NCBI GenBank assembly: GCA_934365195.1
Contig: CAKRNA010000001.1
Location: 124,001 to 188,000 of the forward strand
Source: an uncultured Clostridia bacterium
Lineage (GTDB): Bacteria; Bacillota; Clostridia; Christensenellales; CAAEEZ01
Reading direction: 5' to 3'
DNA: 64,000 nt
A program made the translations under genes and the position numbers. The notes under the pieces were generated by a model. That model saw only the letters and a program-made list of their open reading frames with translations. It was not told the origin of the DNA and ran no database searches. This document shows, piece by piece, positions 50,002-59,249 of the stretch (positions are counted from its first letter, which is position 1; each line of letters begins with the position of its first letter).

Positions 50002-50296
50002 TCAGACCTTTGATTTAAACTGATTTTGTTGCTTCATTGACGCCTTGTCGCCCACCTTAACTTTGGTCACTTTGCCACCAATTTCAGTAACGACGCCCAC
50101 CATTTCGTGCCCAACGGTAATTCCTTTTACCGCCCTTGGCACGCTGCCGTGCTTTATGTGTAAGTCGCTAGAACAAATTGAAGCAAGAGTTACCTTGACT
50201 ATTATCTCCCTCGTCCAAAATTTTTGGCGAAGGCTTTTTTACTAATTCAAACTTTCCATTATCCACGTAAGTGTACGTAAGCATAGTATCTTCCAT
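50002..50296 (-). pseudogene. Truncated, frameshifted zinc alcohol dehydrogenase
   Basis: Remnant of the N-terminal 95 or so residues of a medium-chain zinc dehydrogenase. The ATG at 50296 starts MEDTMLTYTYVDNGKFELVK; a frameshift near 50200-50210 separates this from the other frame, which reads VKVTLASICSSDLHIKHG and then GITVGHEMVGVVTEIGGKVTKVKVGD, with the catalytic-zinc cysteine and the GHE glutamate. After the GDKA block family similarity ends at about 50040, and a stop follows at 50004. The rest of the gene (about 250 residues) is missing. The next gene has foreign codon use, so its arrival may have removed the 3' part. Confidence 0.8.
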
Positions 50297-50344
50297 TTTT
50301 CTCTCTTCTTTGTTATAGTGATTTTGCATTATTTTATCAAACCG

Positions 50345-51754
50345 TCATTTTCTAGTCAGCACGCACAAGGTTTCTACGTGGCTGGTTTTTGGAAATAAGT
50401 CAAACGGCTGCACCTTTACTATTTTGTACGTATCTGCTAAAATTTTTAAGTCACGAGCAAGCGTAATCGGATTACACGACACGTAAATCACCCTCTTTGC
50501 GCCGCTTTCGTTCACCGCACTAAGCACGCTAACGTCTGCGCCCTTCCTAGGCGGATCAAGTACGATGGCGACCTCTTTGCCGCTTGTTACAAGCCCTTTG
50601 TAGTCCTTTTTACTTGAGTTATTAACCACTAATTCTTTTAGTTTTTCCTTGTCACCCGTAGTTATTGCCGACACAAGTTTTGGCAAAATAAGTGCGCTAT
50701 CCCCGCAAATATTAGTTATTTTACCGTAATTGCCGTTTAAAGCAGCCAAATTATCCGCATCTTTCACGGCGTCTTTTACAATCTCCACGCCAAAAACGTC
50801 GCTCGCTTTTTTACTAAGTTGGTTAGTAAGTAGCCCCACTCCTGAGTACGCATCTATAATTATTTCGCCCTCTTTCACCTCTTTTACCACCTCGTTATAA
50901 AGTTTTGCCCTCACTTCGTCGTTCACTTGGAAAAACGACAGAGGCGACACGCTGCACTTAACGTTGTCTACTAGAATAAGTTTTTCGTCGTCGTAAACTT
51001 TAACAAGGTCCTTGGTAAGTAGCCTACTTCCTTTTTTCTTATTTTTGCAAATATATACCGAGTAACTATCGAATTTTTCGCCTATTTTCTTGCTTAGGCT
51101 GTCTATTTCACGTATGCCGTCACCGTTTACCACAACGGTAAGCACAAGTTTTCCGCCAAGATACCTAACTACAATCCCTTTAAGTAGCCCCTTGTTCGTT
51201 TGCTCGTCGTAAGCCTTTAACCCGCATAGATTTACCCAGCCGTTAAAAATCTCGATTACTTGGTCAAGCCACTTATCACAAAGCAAGCACCTATCGATAG
51301 CAACAAACTCGTGGCTCTCTTTTTTAAATTGCCCAAGCCTAACTCTACCGTCTACGCACTTTGTGAATAGTTCTATTTTGTTGCGGTACAACGTGTCCTT
51401 TCCGTAAATAACAGGCAAAGCCCTAACCGAAGTGCCAGCAAACTTCTTAATCACGTCCTCCACTTTTTTGCGTTTGTACTCTAATTCGTACTCGTAAGAA
51501 TAGTACCAAGTATCACAGCCCCCACATTTCGTGAAGTTAGCACAAAGCGGGGTTAATAGTTCCATTTTACTACTATTAACCTTGATTAGCGTTGCGTTTA
51601 TGTAGTTTTTAGATATTTTGTCTATCCTGATTTCGCAGTTGGAATTATTAGGAGCATAAGTAACGAACACAACCTTTTCGTCTATTTTGCCTATCCCCTC
51701 TGCGTTATCGCCAAGCCTTACAATATCTACGTTTATCTTGTCGCCTACTTTCAT
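50345..51754 (-). CDS. 23S rRNA (uracil-5-)-methyltransferase, RlmD/RlmCD-like
   Basis: SAM-dependent RNA m5U methyltransferase. The 469-residue chain begins with a TRAM domain (about 1-60) followed by the cysteine cluster CANFTKCGGCDTWYYSY and a distal cysteine (RCLLCDKW) for a [4Fe-4S] cluster. The Rossmann domain has DAYSGVGLLT (SAM binding), and the catalytic end has VLDPPRKGAD and YVSCNPITLARD, where the cysteine is the nucleophile. An insert of about 40 residues (IGDKEKLKELVVNNSSKKDYK) precedes DPPRKG. The family also includes the tRNA enzyme TrmA; TRAM plus Fe-S favours rRNA. Its promoter and start lie next to the pfkA terminator. Confidence 0.92.
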   Translation of the reverse strand: MKVGDKINVDIVRLGDNAEGIGKIDEKVVFVTYAPNNSNCEIRIDKISKNYINATLIKVNSSKMELLTPLCANFTKCGGCDTWYYSYEYELEYKRKKVEDVIKKFAGTSVRALPVIYGKDTLYRNKIELFTKCVDGRVRLGQFKKESHEFVAIDRCLLCDKWLDQVIEIFNGWVNLCGLKAYDEQTNKGLLKGIVVRYLGGKLVLTVVVNGDGIREIDSLSKKIGEKFDSYSVYICKNKKKGSRLLTKDLVKVYDDEKLILVDNVKCSVSPLSFFQVNDEVRAKLYNEVVKEVKEGEIIIDAYSGVGLLTNQLSKKASDVFGVEIVKDAVKDADNLAALNGNYGKITNICGDSALILPKLVSAITTGDKEKLKELVVNNSSKKDYKGLVTSGKEVAIVLDPPRKGADVSVLSAVNESGAKRVIYVSCNPITLARDLKILADTYKIVKVQPFDLFPKTSHVETLCVLTRK

Positions 51755-51765
51755 AATTACCTATA

Positions 51766-51788
51766 AAAAGAGCCCGCCTAAGCGGGCT
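51766..51788 (-). terminator. Terminator of the pfkA operon
   Basis: Perfect GC-rich stem AGCCCGC/GCGGGCT (51771-51777 with 51782-51788), four-base loop; the minus-strand 3' side is CTTTTTATAG. Confidence 0.85.
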
Positions 51789-51793
51789 ATATA

Positions 51794-52759
51794 TTAGTTT
51801 GCTATTATTTTGCTTAGTTCGTGCATTTCCTTTCTTACTATGGTTGGAATACTTAGTGCGTCGGTAATATCAAGGTCGAACACGTCGCCGTGGTTTATTC
51901 CGATTGCCCTACAAGTTTTTCCGTCCATCAATACTCTTACTGCGTACGCACCCATCTTAGTTGCGTTGTTAACGTCTTGCATACAAGGTCTGCCGCCCCT
52001 TTGAACGTGACCAAGTTTGATATCTCTTAGTAGGTCAGGATCCATTCTCTTAGCAAGTTCGTCCCTAACCTCTTCGCAAGTACCAAAGCCCTCTGCAACA
52101 ACTACTATATTAGAGTTTCTGTCCCTGTTTCTGTTGTCTACAAGTTTCTTAGCAAGTTCGTCGTAGTCAACTTCAAAGCCCGGAAGAAGTATAGCGTCGG
52201 CAGAACCTGCAATACCGGCAAACAAAGCGATATCGCCGCACCTACGTCCCATAACTTCCATAATACATATTCTTTGGTGAGAAGAGAAAGTATCTCTTAA
52301 TCTATCCATACAATCCAGCACGGTGTCTACTGCCGTTGGGAAACCGATAGTGTAATTAGTGTAAGCAAGGTCGTTATCAATAGTACCCGGCAAGCACACC
52401 ACGTTTATACCGCAATTATCGGATAAATCCTTAGCGCCCCTAAAACTTCCGTCGCCGCCGATTACAACTAGGCTATCAACACCAAGATTTCTTAGCGTTT
52501 CGGCAGCCCTTTTTTGCACCTCTATTTCGGTAAAATTCTTAAGTCTTGCCGACCTAAGCATCGTTCCGCCTTGTTGAGCAATTGCGCTTACGTCGTCGCC
52601 CGTTAGTTTTATTACGTCATTTTCAATCAAGCCCAAATATCCACGTCTAATTCCGTAAATTTCAAATCCAAAATACTCTGCCGTTCTTACTACCGCTCTA
52701 ATACAGGGATTCATTCCCGGAGCGTCACCACCGCTGGTTAAAATCGCTATTTTTTTCAT
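51794..52759 (-). CDS. pfkA: ATP-dependent 6-phosphofructokinase
   Basis: Phosphorylates fructose 6-phosphate, the committing step of glycolysis. The 321-residue protein has the signature GGDAPGMN (10-17), the Mg/ATP motif IGGDGSFRGA (about 100-109), the catalytic PGTIDND and the MEVMGRRCGDIALFAGIAG substrate block. A glycine at the residue after GGD in GGDGS marks the ATP type. It lies downstream of dnaE on the same strand, as in many Clostridia, but with 79 nt between and its own ribosome binding site (GGGAGAG). A strong terminator follows. Confidence 0.96.
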   Translation of the reverse strand: MKKIAILTSGGDAPGMNPCIRAVVRTAEYFGFEIYGIRRGYLGLIENDVIKLTGDDVSAIAQQGGTMLRSARLKNFTEIEVQKRAAETLRNLGVDSLVVIGGDGSFRGAKDLSDNCGINVVCLPGTIDNDLAYTNYTIGFPTAVDTVLDCMDRLRDTFSSHQRICIMEVMGRRCGDIALFAGIAGSADAILLPGFEVDYDELAKKLVDNRNRDRNSNIVVVAEGFGTCEEVRDELAKRMDPDLLRDIKLGHVQRGGRPCMQDVNNATKMGAYAVRVLMDGKTCRAIGINHGDVFDLDITDALSIPTIVRKEMHELSKIIAN

Positions 52760-52838
52760 ACGTCTACTCTCCCGATAAAATTCGTTTAAATTATTTATAT
52801 TATATAATTTATTGTTTCAATAATCAATAAAAACGCCC

Positions 52839-55800
52839 TTATTTAGTTACATTTTTTACAAGCACGTTTTCCTTGCCAAGTAAAGCCTCTAATTCCCACA
52901 CAAGAGAACTTGTCACCCTTACTTTTTCGTTAAATGCAAGCAGTTTTTTACCCACTTGGCATTTTACCACGCTGCTGCCTTTGTGCATAGCCAAAACCGA
53001 GGCGATTTGTTTGGTTAGGTGCTGCATACTTTCGTCCACTCTTACGTAAACCACGTCGCCTATTTCCTGTTCGTTATCGACTTTTTCCACCTTTACCTTT
53101 TTTGGCTCTTCCGTTTTTTCTTCGTCCTTCCACTCCTCGATGTCGTCCACCCTAATCGTTGGGCTTTCCCCGTCTCGAATAGACACCGTTCCGTGAATTT
53201 TGACTATTATATCATTTTCGATTTTGTCTATCTTTTGGAACACCTTAGGGAATATAATTACGTCCACGTAGCCGTAAAAATCTTCCAGCGTTCCCACGCC
53301 CATACTGTCGCCTTTTTTGGTAAGTTTCTTCTTGAAGTTAGACAGCAAGCCCGCCATATACACCTTTTTGTTGTTCAAGGTTGCGTCCACTTGCCTTGAC
53401 GAAGTTTCCTCTTCAATAGCGTCCTCGTCCTCTAATACCTCCTCGTCCTTTTCGATATACAGCATAGAGGTGTTAAAGTCGAATTGTCCCATTCTACTTC
53501 TAAACTCATCAAGCGGATGACCGGATACGTACATGCCCAAAACCTCTTTTTCAAAAGAAAGCAGCATCTTTTTAGGGTATTCTTTTAGGTTAGGAACTTT
53601 GATTTCGTCCTCCATTTCCTCGCCGAACATATCAAATAAGGATATTTGACCTTGCGACACACGTTTTTTGTCCTGCACGGCTCTATCCATCATTTGCTCG
53701 TACACAGCCATTTTGCCTGCCCTAGTACCCTCCAAGCAATCCAAAGCGCCACCTTTAATTAGGCATTCAATCGCTCTTTTGTTTATGCCCGACGGCGTTG
53801 CCCTATCGATAAAATCATTAAGCGAAGTGTACTTGCCGTTTCTGTTTCGCTCGTCTATTATGTATTCAAGCACGCTTTCGCCTAGGTTTTTAATACCCAT
53901 TAGCCCAAACCTTGCCGAGTCGTTTTGAATGGTGAACCTTACACCGCTTTCGTTAATATCGGGTGGCAAAACGGTTTTGCCTATATCTCTTAAATGGTTG
54001 ATATACTTACTTACCTCGTCGGCTGAAGTGATACGGTTGTTTATTATTGCCAGCACTAATTCCAGCGGATAATAATACTTTAAAAACGCCGTTTGATAAC
54101 TTAGGTAAGCGTACGCAGTTGCGTGCGATTTGTTAAAAGCGTAGGAAGCGAAGTCAAGTATTTGGTCAAACAGTTTACCTGCCGTTTCCTCGTCAACGCC
54201 ACGCCTTACCGCTCCGTCGATTACGATTTTGCCGTCCTCTTCCTTGCCGTTTATAAATATGTTTTTATTTGCAACTAGGATTTCCTTTTTCTTCTTACCC
54301 ATTGCTCTACGCAGCAAGTCCGCACCGCCAAACGAATAGCCTGCAACCTCACGAGCGATTTGCATAACTTGTTCTTGGTACACTATACAGCCGTAGGTCA
54401 CGTTAAGTATAGGCTCAAGTAACGGGTGAAGATATGTGATTTTTTCAGGGTGCTTTTTACCCTCGATAAACATACCCGTAAATTGCATAGGCCCCGGTCT
54501 ATACAGCGAGATACCTGCTATTACGTCCTCTATGTTTTGCGGTTGAAGTCTACGCATAAACGCACACATTCCGCCGCTTTCAAGTTGGAATACGCAAGTG
54601 GTTTCGCCGCTGGATATAAATTTGAACACGTTAGGGTCTTCGTAGCCCAACTTGTCAAAGTCGATAATTTCGCCGGTGTGTTCCTTTATCATACGCTTAG
54701 CAAGGTCGATATCGGTAAGGGTTTTTAGTCCCAAAAAGTCCATTTTAAGCATACCGAGTGCTTCGATTTGGTTTTTATCGTACTGGGTAGTTACCGCACC
54801 TTCCTTTACTTGTAACGGGCAATGCTCGTACACCGGATCGCAACAAATAACTACGCCTGCTGCGTGCTTACCCGTTTGGCGAGGCATACCCTCAAGTTTT
54901 ATTGCCATATCGATAACTTTTTTGGCAAGGTCGTTAGAGTTGTACAGCGCTATTACGTCAGGATTACCAACGCCCTCGGTGATTAGTTCCTTTAACGTTT
55001 GCTTATTCATATCGGGTATTGCTTTTACCCAGTTATTCGCCTCCTGAAAACTTACGTCGTACACCCTAGCAACGTCTTTAACCGCTGCTTTTGCAGACAT
55101 CGTGCCAAAGGTTACGATTTGGCTTACCATCTCTTCGCCGTACTTTCTTACAACGTAATCGATAGCCTCTTTACGCCTTTCAAAGCAGAAGTCTATATCG
55201 AAGTCGGGCATCGATATTCTTTCAGCGTTCAAAAATCTTTCAAAAATCAGGTGATACCTAAGCGGCTCTACGTCGGTGATACCTATTGCGTACGCAACTA
55301 TACTTCCTACGCCGCTACCACGACCGGGGCCAACGGGAATACCTATGCTTTTGCTGTAATTGATAAAGTCCCACACGATTAGGTAATATTTATCAAATCC
55401 CAGCCTAATAATAGTATCCAGTTCGTACTCCACCCTCTCTTTAATTTCGGGGGTGATTTCCTTATATCTTCTTCTTATTCCCTCCCACGTTAAGTCCACA
55501 AAGAAGTCCTTTGTAGATTGCCCTGTCGGTGGCACGTATTTTGGAAGTAAGTAGTTTTTATTTTCAAGTTGCACGGTAAAGTTGATTTTGTCGGCAACCT
55601 CGCAAGTGTTGTCAAGAGCCTCAGGAATCCATGAAAAAGTCTCCAACATTTCGTCGTAGGTTTTTAGGTAAAATTCCTCGGTTTCGAACCTCATTCTGTC
55701 CACGTCGTCCACTTTATGCCCCGTTTGAACGCACAATAGTACGTCGTGCATCTCGGCGTCGTCCTTGTTTAAGTAGTGGGCGTCGTTAGTTGCAACCACC

Positions 55801-56402
55801 TTTACGCCAAGTTCTTTCGCCATTTTTACAAGTAGTGGATTTACTCTTTTTTGGTCTAAAATGCCGTGGTCTTGAATCTCTATGTAAAAGTCGCCCTTGT
55901 CGAACATACTCATCAGCGTTTTAGCGTACTCAACCGCTCCCTCGTAATCGTTAGAAAGCAGCAGTTGCGGTATTTTGCCCGCAAGACAAGCACTTAGGCA
56001 AATTAGCCCCTTAGAATATTTTTTAAGTAGTTCTAGGTCGATACGTGGCTTGTAATAAAAGCCCTCGGTGTAGCCGTAACTACTTAGTTTCATTAGGTTG
56101 TGGTAGCCCTCGATATTTTTAGCAAGCAATACTAAGTGGAAGTACTCTTTAGTGTTTTCGTGCATATTCGTAGCAACGTAAAACTCGCTACCGATAATAG
56201 GTTTTACGCCGCTTGGTTGGAATGCCTCCAAAAAACTGTATATTCCGAACATATTGCCGTGGTCTGTTACGGCAATGGCGTCAAAGCCCTTTTCCTTGCA
56301 AGTATTAAGCAAAGGAGAAGTATGCTTTGGTCCTACAATTCTACACGCTCCGTCCAACAAACTATATTCGCTATGCACGTGCAAGTGCACAAATCTTTTC
56401 AT
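52839..56402 (-). CDS. dnaE: DNA polymerase III alpha subunit
   Basis: Replicative polymerase of the DnaE type. The 1187-residue chain starts with the PHP domain (VHLHVHSEYSLLDGA, 5-19). The polymerase core has the catalytic acidic residues in GRGSGVGSIVAY and MPDFDIDFCFERR (about 395-413), then the fingers, tandem helix-hairpin-helix (GGALDCLEG) and an OB-fold (about 1010-1105: VYMAGLLSNFKKKLTKKG). PHP metal residues look intact, so it may proofread. The start overlaps the whiA stop by one base (TAATG). Large Gram-positive replisomes also use PolC, not in the window. Confidence 0.96.
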   Translation of the reverse strand: MKRFVHLHVHSEYSLLDGACRIVGPKHTSPLLNTCKEKGFDAIAVTDHGNMFGIYSFLEAFQPSGVKPIIGSEFYVATNMHENTKEYFHLVLLAKNIEGYHNLMKLSSYGYTEGFYYKPRIDLELLKKYSKGLICLSACLAGKIPQLLLSNDYEGAVEYAKTLMSMFDKGDFYIEIQDHGILDQKRVNPLLVKMAKELGVKVVATNDAHYLNKDDAEMHDVLLCVQTGHKVDDVDRMRFETEEFYLKTYDEMLETFSWIPEALDNTCEVADKINFTVQLENKNYLLPKYVPPTGQSTKDFFVDLTWEGIRRRYKEITPEIKERVEYELDTIIRLGFDKYYLIVWDFINYSKSIGIPVGPGRGSGVGSIVAYAIGITDVEPLRYHLIFERFLNAERISMPDFDIDFCFERRKEAIDYVVRKYGEEMVSQIVTFGTMSAKAAVKDVARVYDVSFQEANNWVKAIPDMNKQTLKELITEGVGNPDVIALYNSNDLAKKVIDMAIKLEGMPRQTGKHAAGVVICCDPVYEHCPLQVKEGAVTTQYDKNQIEALGMLKMDFLGLKTLTDIDLAKRMIKEHTGEIIDFDKLGYEDPNVFKFISSGETTCVFQLESGGMCAFMRRLQPQNIEDVIAGISLYRPGPMQFTGMFIEGKKHPEKITYLHPLLEPILNVTYGCIVYQEQVMQIAREVAGYSFGGADLLRRAMGKKKKEILVANKNIFINGKEEDGKIVIDGAVRRGVDEETAGKLFDQILDFASYAFNKSHATAYAYLSYQTAFLKYYYPLELVLAIINNRITSADEVSKYINHLRDIGKTVLPPDINESGVRFTIQNDSARFGLMGIKNLGESVLEYIIDERNRNGKYTSLNDFIDRATPSGINKRAIECLIKGGALDCLEGTRAGKMAVYEQMMDRAVQDKKRVSQGQISLFDMFGEEMEDEIKVPNLKEYPKKMLLSFEKEVLGMYVSGHPLDEFRSRMGQFDFNTSMLYIEKDEEVLEDEDAIEEETSSRQVDATLNNKKVYMAGLLSNFKKKLTKKGDSMGVGTLEDFYGYVDVIIFPKVFQKIDKIENDIIVKIHGTVSIRDGESPTIRVDDIEEWKDEEKTEEPKKVKVEKVDNEQEIGDVVYVRVDESMQHLTKQIASVLAMHKGSSVVKCQVGKKLLAFNEKVRVTSSLVWELEALLGKENVLVKNVTK

Positions 56403-57391
56403 TAGTTTTCCTCTCCTTTAATTTTCTCTGCCATTTCCACAAGTTTGCGCAGTCTGTGGTTTATACCGCTTTTCGTTATGCGGTGGTCCAGCGCCTCTTC
56501 CAGTTCGATAAGCGAAGCGGAAGGTCTGCTTATTCTTAGTAGCGCTATCTCTTTTAACCCGTCGTTAAGTTTGTCCAGCCCAACGGTTTGTTGCAAAAAT
56601 TCTATCGCTTTTATTTGCTTCAAGCCGGCGTTTACCGCTTTGTCGATATTTGCAATCGAGCAGTTGTTCATACGGTTTATTTCGTTAGATACCGTCCTTT
56701 CCACGATAATGTCGTTAAGTTCCAGCACCGAATTATTAGCACCAAGCCAAGCCAAAATATCGCAAACGAGGGTGCTGTCTTTCGTGTACACCACGTAATT
56801 TATTTGCCTTTCAATTACTTTGATTTTGTTTGACAGCACTTTAAGTAGGTCGGCAACGCTACTTGCAAGTTCCTCTTCCTCAAACACGAGTTCCAGCCTG
56901 TAACCTTCGCTTTTGCTGGTAAGTTCGTCGCTAATTACGTCGATTTTAGAGGGCACGTAAGCATTTCCGCAGCCGATAAACAGCGCCCTTACCACCGCCT
57001 TTAATTCTTCCTCGTCCTTGTAAAGTTTTTCACTAAAACCGCTGTTAAAACTTACTAAATCCTCGCCGTTATAGTTTGCAACTTCAAGGTCAATAAGCAG
57101 TTGCTTAGTCACGTTTCTAGGCAAAGACAGTTCGTACGTAAAGCCTTTTTTATCGTTAGAATGCCCTTTTCTTGCCACGTTTATCTCGGTTCTATACAGT
57201 TTTTTCAAGTAGTCCGCAATTTTGATTACGTACTCGTACCTACCCGAAGAAAACAGCAACGATTCGCCCGTTTTCTTTAACTCCAACAGCCCTACAGCCT
57301 TTACAGAGCCCAAAATAAACGCCCTTTTCACGTTATCTTTTTCGTAGTCTATATTCAATAATTCTTCTTTTACTTTGTCGGAAAAATTCAT
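56402..57391 (-). CDS. whiA: WhiA, sporulation/cell-division regulator
   Basis: A 329-residue WhiA: an N-terminal LAGLIDADG-endonuclease-like part (about 1-200: FSDKVKEELLNI start and AFILGSVKAVG) and a C-terminal HTH (about 240-320: LNDGLKEIALLRISRPSASLIELEEALDHRITKSGINHRLRKLVEMAEKI). It acts as a transcription factor or chromosome-segregation factor in Gram-positives. It is 8 nt after murB and one base into dnaE. In most relatives rapZ and yvcK lie between murB and whiA; both are absent here. Confidence 0.95.
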   Translation of the reverse strand: MNFSDKVKEELLNIDYEKDNVKRAFILGSVKAVGLLELKKTGESLLFSSGRYEYVIKIADYLKKLYRTEINVARKGHSNDKKGFTYELSLPRNVTKQLLIDLEVANYNGEDLVSFNSGFSEKLYKDEEELKAVVRALFIGCGNAYVPSKIDVISDELTSKSEGYRLELVFEEEELASSVADLLKVLSNKIKVIERQINYVVYTKDSTLVCDILAWLGANNSVLELNDIIVERTVSNEINRMNNCSIANIDKAVNAGLKQIKAIEFLQQTVGLDKLNDGLKEIALLRISRPSASLIELEEALDHRITKSGINHRLRKLVEMAEKIKGEEN

Positions 57392-57399
57392 ATTTTCTC

Positions 57400-58248
57400 C
57401 TAAATTATTTTTATCTCTTTTTTTAGGTTTACCCCAAATTCCCTCAGCACCGCACTTTCGATTTTGTCACATATTCTCAGGTAGTCGGTTGCCGTGCCAA
57501 GCCCCGTATTTACAATAAAATTAGCGTGTTTTGTCGATACCATCGCTCCGCCTATTTGGTAGCCTTTCAGCCCCACCGCCTCGATTAGTTTTGCGGGGAT
57601 TATATCGTTATCTCTTAAATAAGTGCTGCCAAGCGAACTTTCGGCGGGTTGAGTTTTGCGCCTTTTTTCCTTAATCTCCCCGTAAATCTCGTAAATTTTC
57701 TCTCTTTTCTCTTCTTTTAAGCAAAACGAGGAGGATAGCACTATGCCTTCGATATTGCTTTTTCTGTAGCCAAACTCTAAGCCGTCTTTCTTCAAAATTT
57801 TCACGTTTCCAAAGTAGTCCATCACCGTAACTTCCGTGATTAAATCGCCCATCTCTGCACTGAACGCACCTGCGTTTCCTTTTACCGCACCGCCTATCGT
57901 TGCAGGTATTCCTACCAGCCTTTCAAAGCCCGATAAACCGCTAGCAAACGCCACCGAAAACACTTTGGATAGGTTTGCGCCTGCCATTGCCGTAATCACG
58001 TTACCGTTCACGCTAATATCGTTAAGATTTTTTAGGCTGATGATAATCCCATCGTAGCCCTCGTCCTTAATTAGCACGTTACTGCCGTTTCCTAAAATAA
58101 AAAAGGGTATGCCCCTGCTTTTAGCAAAGGCTATTACCTCTTTTATTTCGCATTGATTACTTGGATATGCGACGTATTTTGCACAGCCACCGCCACGATA
58201 GGTAGACAGCACTTTCGCCGCCACGTTTTCACAAAAAGGTATAGTCAT
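57400..58248 (-). CDS. murB: UDP-N-acetylenolpyruvoylglucosamine reductase
   Basis: FAD enzyme that reduces UDP-GlcNAc-enolpyruvate to UDP-MurNAc, an early peptidoglycan step. The 282-residue protein has the FAD-binding blocks TYRGGGCAKY and ILGNGSNVLI, then SGFERLVGIPATIGGAVKGNAGAF, the substrate and catalytic region, and the later SSLGSTYLRD and GYQIGGAMVSTKHANFIVN. The active-site Ser in SSLGSTYLR fits the type II enzymes of Bacillota. AGGAGGCG precedes the ATG. It lies 44 nt after hprK and 8 nt before whiA in the core cluster. Confidence 0.96.
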   Translation of the reverse strand: MTIPFCENVAAKVLSTYRGGGCAKYVAYPSNQCEIKEVIAFAKSRGIPFFILGNGSNVLIKDEGYDGIIISLKNLNDISVNGNVITAMAGANLSKVFSVAFASGLSGFERLVGIPATIGGAVKGNAGAFSAEMGDLITEVTVMDYFGNVKILKKDGLEFGYRKSNIEGIVLSSSFCLKEEKREKIYEIYGEIKEKRRKTQPAESSLGSTYLRDNDIIPAKLIEAVGLKGYQIGGAMVSTKHANFIVNTGLGTATDYLRICDKIESAVLREFGVNLKKEIKII

Positions 58249-58292
58249 ATTCGCCTCCTATACGCTAAGTATATTAAGCGAACGTGCGATTT

Positions 58293-59249
58293 TTAACCTT
58301 CTATTTTGTCTAGTTCTGCGTTTCTTTCAATAATTCTTCTGTTTAATTCCTCTGCAGCGTTGTAGCCAAGGTGTTTTAGCCTTGCGTTTTTAGCAGCAAC
58401 TTCCATAACTATAGCAAGGTTTCTGCCCGGAAGTACAGGAATGGTTAGTTTAGGTACTTTTACGCCAAGTATCTCGGTATAATGCTCGTCAAGTCCAAGC
58501 CTTTCGTACTCTTTGCCCTCCTTCCACTTTTCAAGTTCAACGGAAAGCATAATCTTTTTCTCCGGTAGTACGCCCGATACGCCGTACATACTCTTAACGT
58601 TGATAATGCCGATACCTCTTATCTCCATAAAATACCTGATATTTTCAGGGCAAGAGCCGTAAAGTTTATTCTCCACCTTCTTTATTTCAACGGCGTCGTC
58701 AGCGATAAGCCTGTGACCACGGTGAACAAGTTCAAGCGCAGCCTCGCTCTTACCGATACCGCTTTTACCTGTGATAAGCACGCCTATACCGTCTATATCC
58801 ATAAGCACGCCGTGTATTTGCGTTTTAGGAGCAAGCGCCCTACGAAGATAGGTAGCAATATCGTTTACTACGATAGGCGTAATCTCTTGCGACGAGAAAA
58901 CGGGCACTCTGTACTCTTTTGCAATCTCTATCATTTCGTCAGGAACTTTTAGCCCTCTTGCCACAACGATACAAGGAATTTCCTTTTTAAGTAGGTTGTT
59001 AAGAGCCTTTTCCCTATCCTCCTTTGATATTTGGTACAAATAGTACATTTCGGCATTACCTAGTACTTGCACCCTTGAATGCTCGAAGTAATCGTCATAC
59101 CCTGCAAGTAGTAGTCCCGGTCTATTAACGTTCATTGTGGTAAGTTCGATATCCTCGTTATAAGCACCGTACAAAATTTCACATTTAGTTCCTTCGGCAA
59201 ATTCGCTTGCCTTTACTTTTGCTTTGGTTACGCTCTCTTTCTTTGCCAT
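58293..59249 (-). CDS. hprK: HPr kinase/phosphorylase
   Basis: Bifunctional enzyme that phosphorylates or dephosphorylates Ser46 of HPr and so controls carbon catabolite repression. The 318-residue protein has an N-terminal domain (1-135), the Walker A motif GKSGIGKSEAALELVHRGHRLIADD (about 155-179) and the HPrK signature MEIRGIGIINV. I use the ATG at 59249 with AAGGAG; an upstream in-frame ATG eight residues earlier overlaps the HAD gene more. The HAD stop codon lies 22 nt inside it. The HPr gene itself is not in the window. Confidence 0.96.
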   Translation of the reverse strand: MAKKESVTKAKVKASEFAEGTKCEILYGAYNEDIELTTMNVNRPGLLLAGYDDYFEHSRVQVLGNAEMYYLYQISKEDREKALNNLLKKEIPCIVVARGLKVPDEMIEIAKEYRVPVFSSQEITPIVVNDIATYLRRALAPKTQIHGVLMDIDGIGVLITGKSGIGKSEAALELVHRGHRLIADDAVEIKKVENKLYGSCPENIRYFMEIRGIGIINVKSMYGVSGVLPEKKIMLSVELEKWKEGKEYERLGLDEHYTEILGVKVPKLTIPVLPGRNLAIVMEVAAKNARLKHLGYNAAEELNRRIIERNAELDKIEG

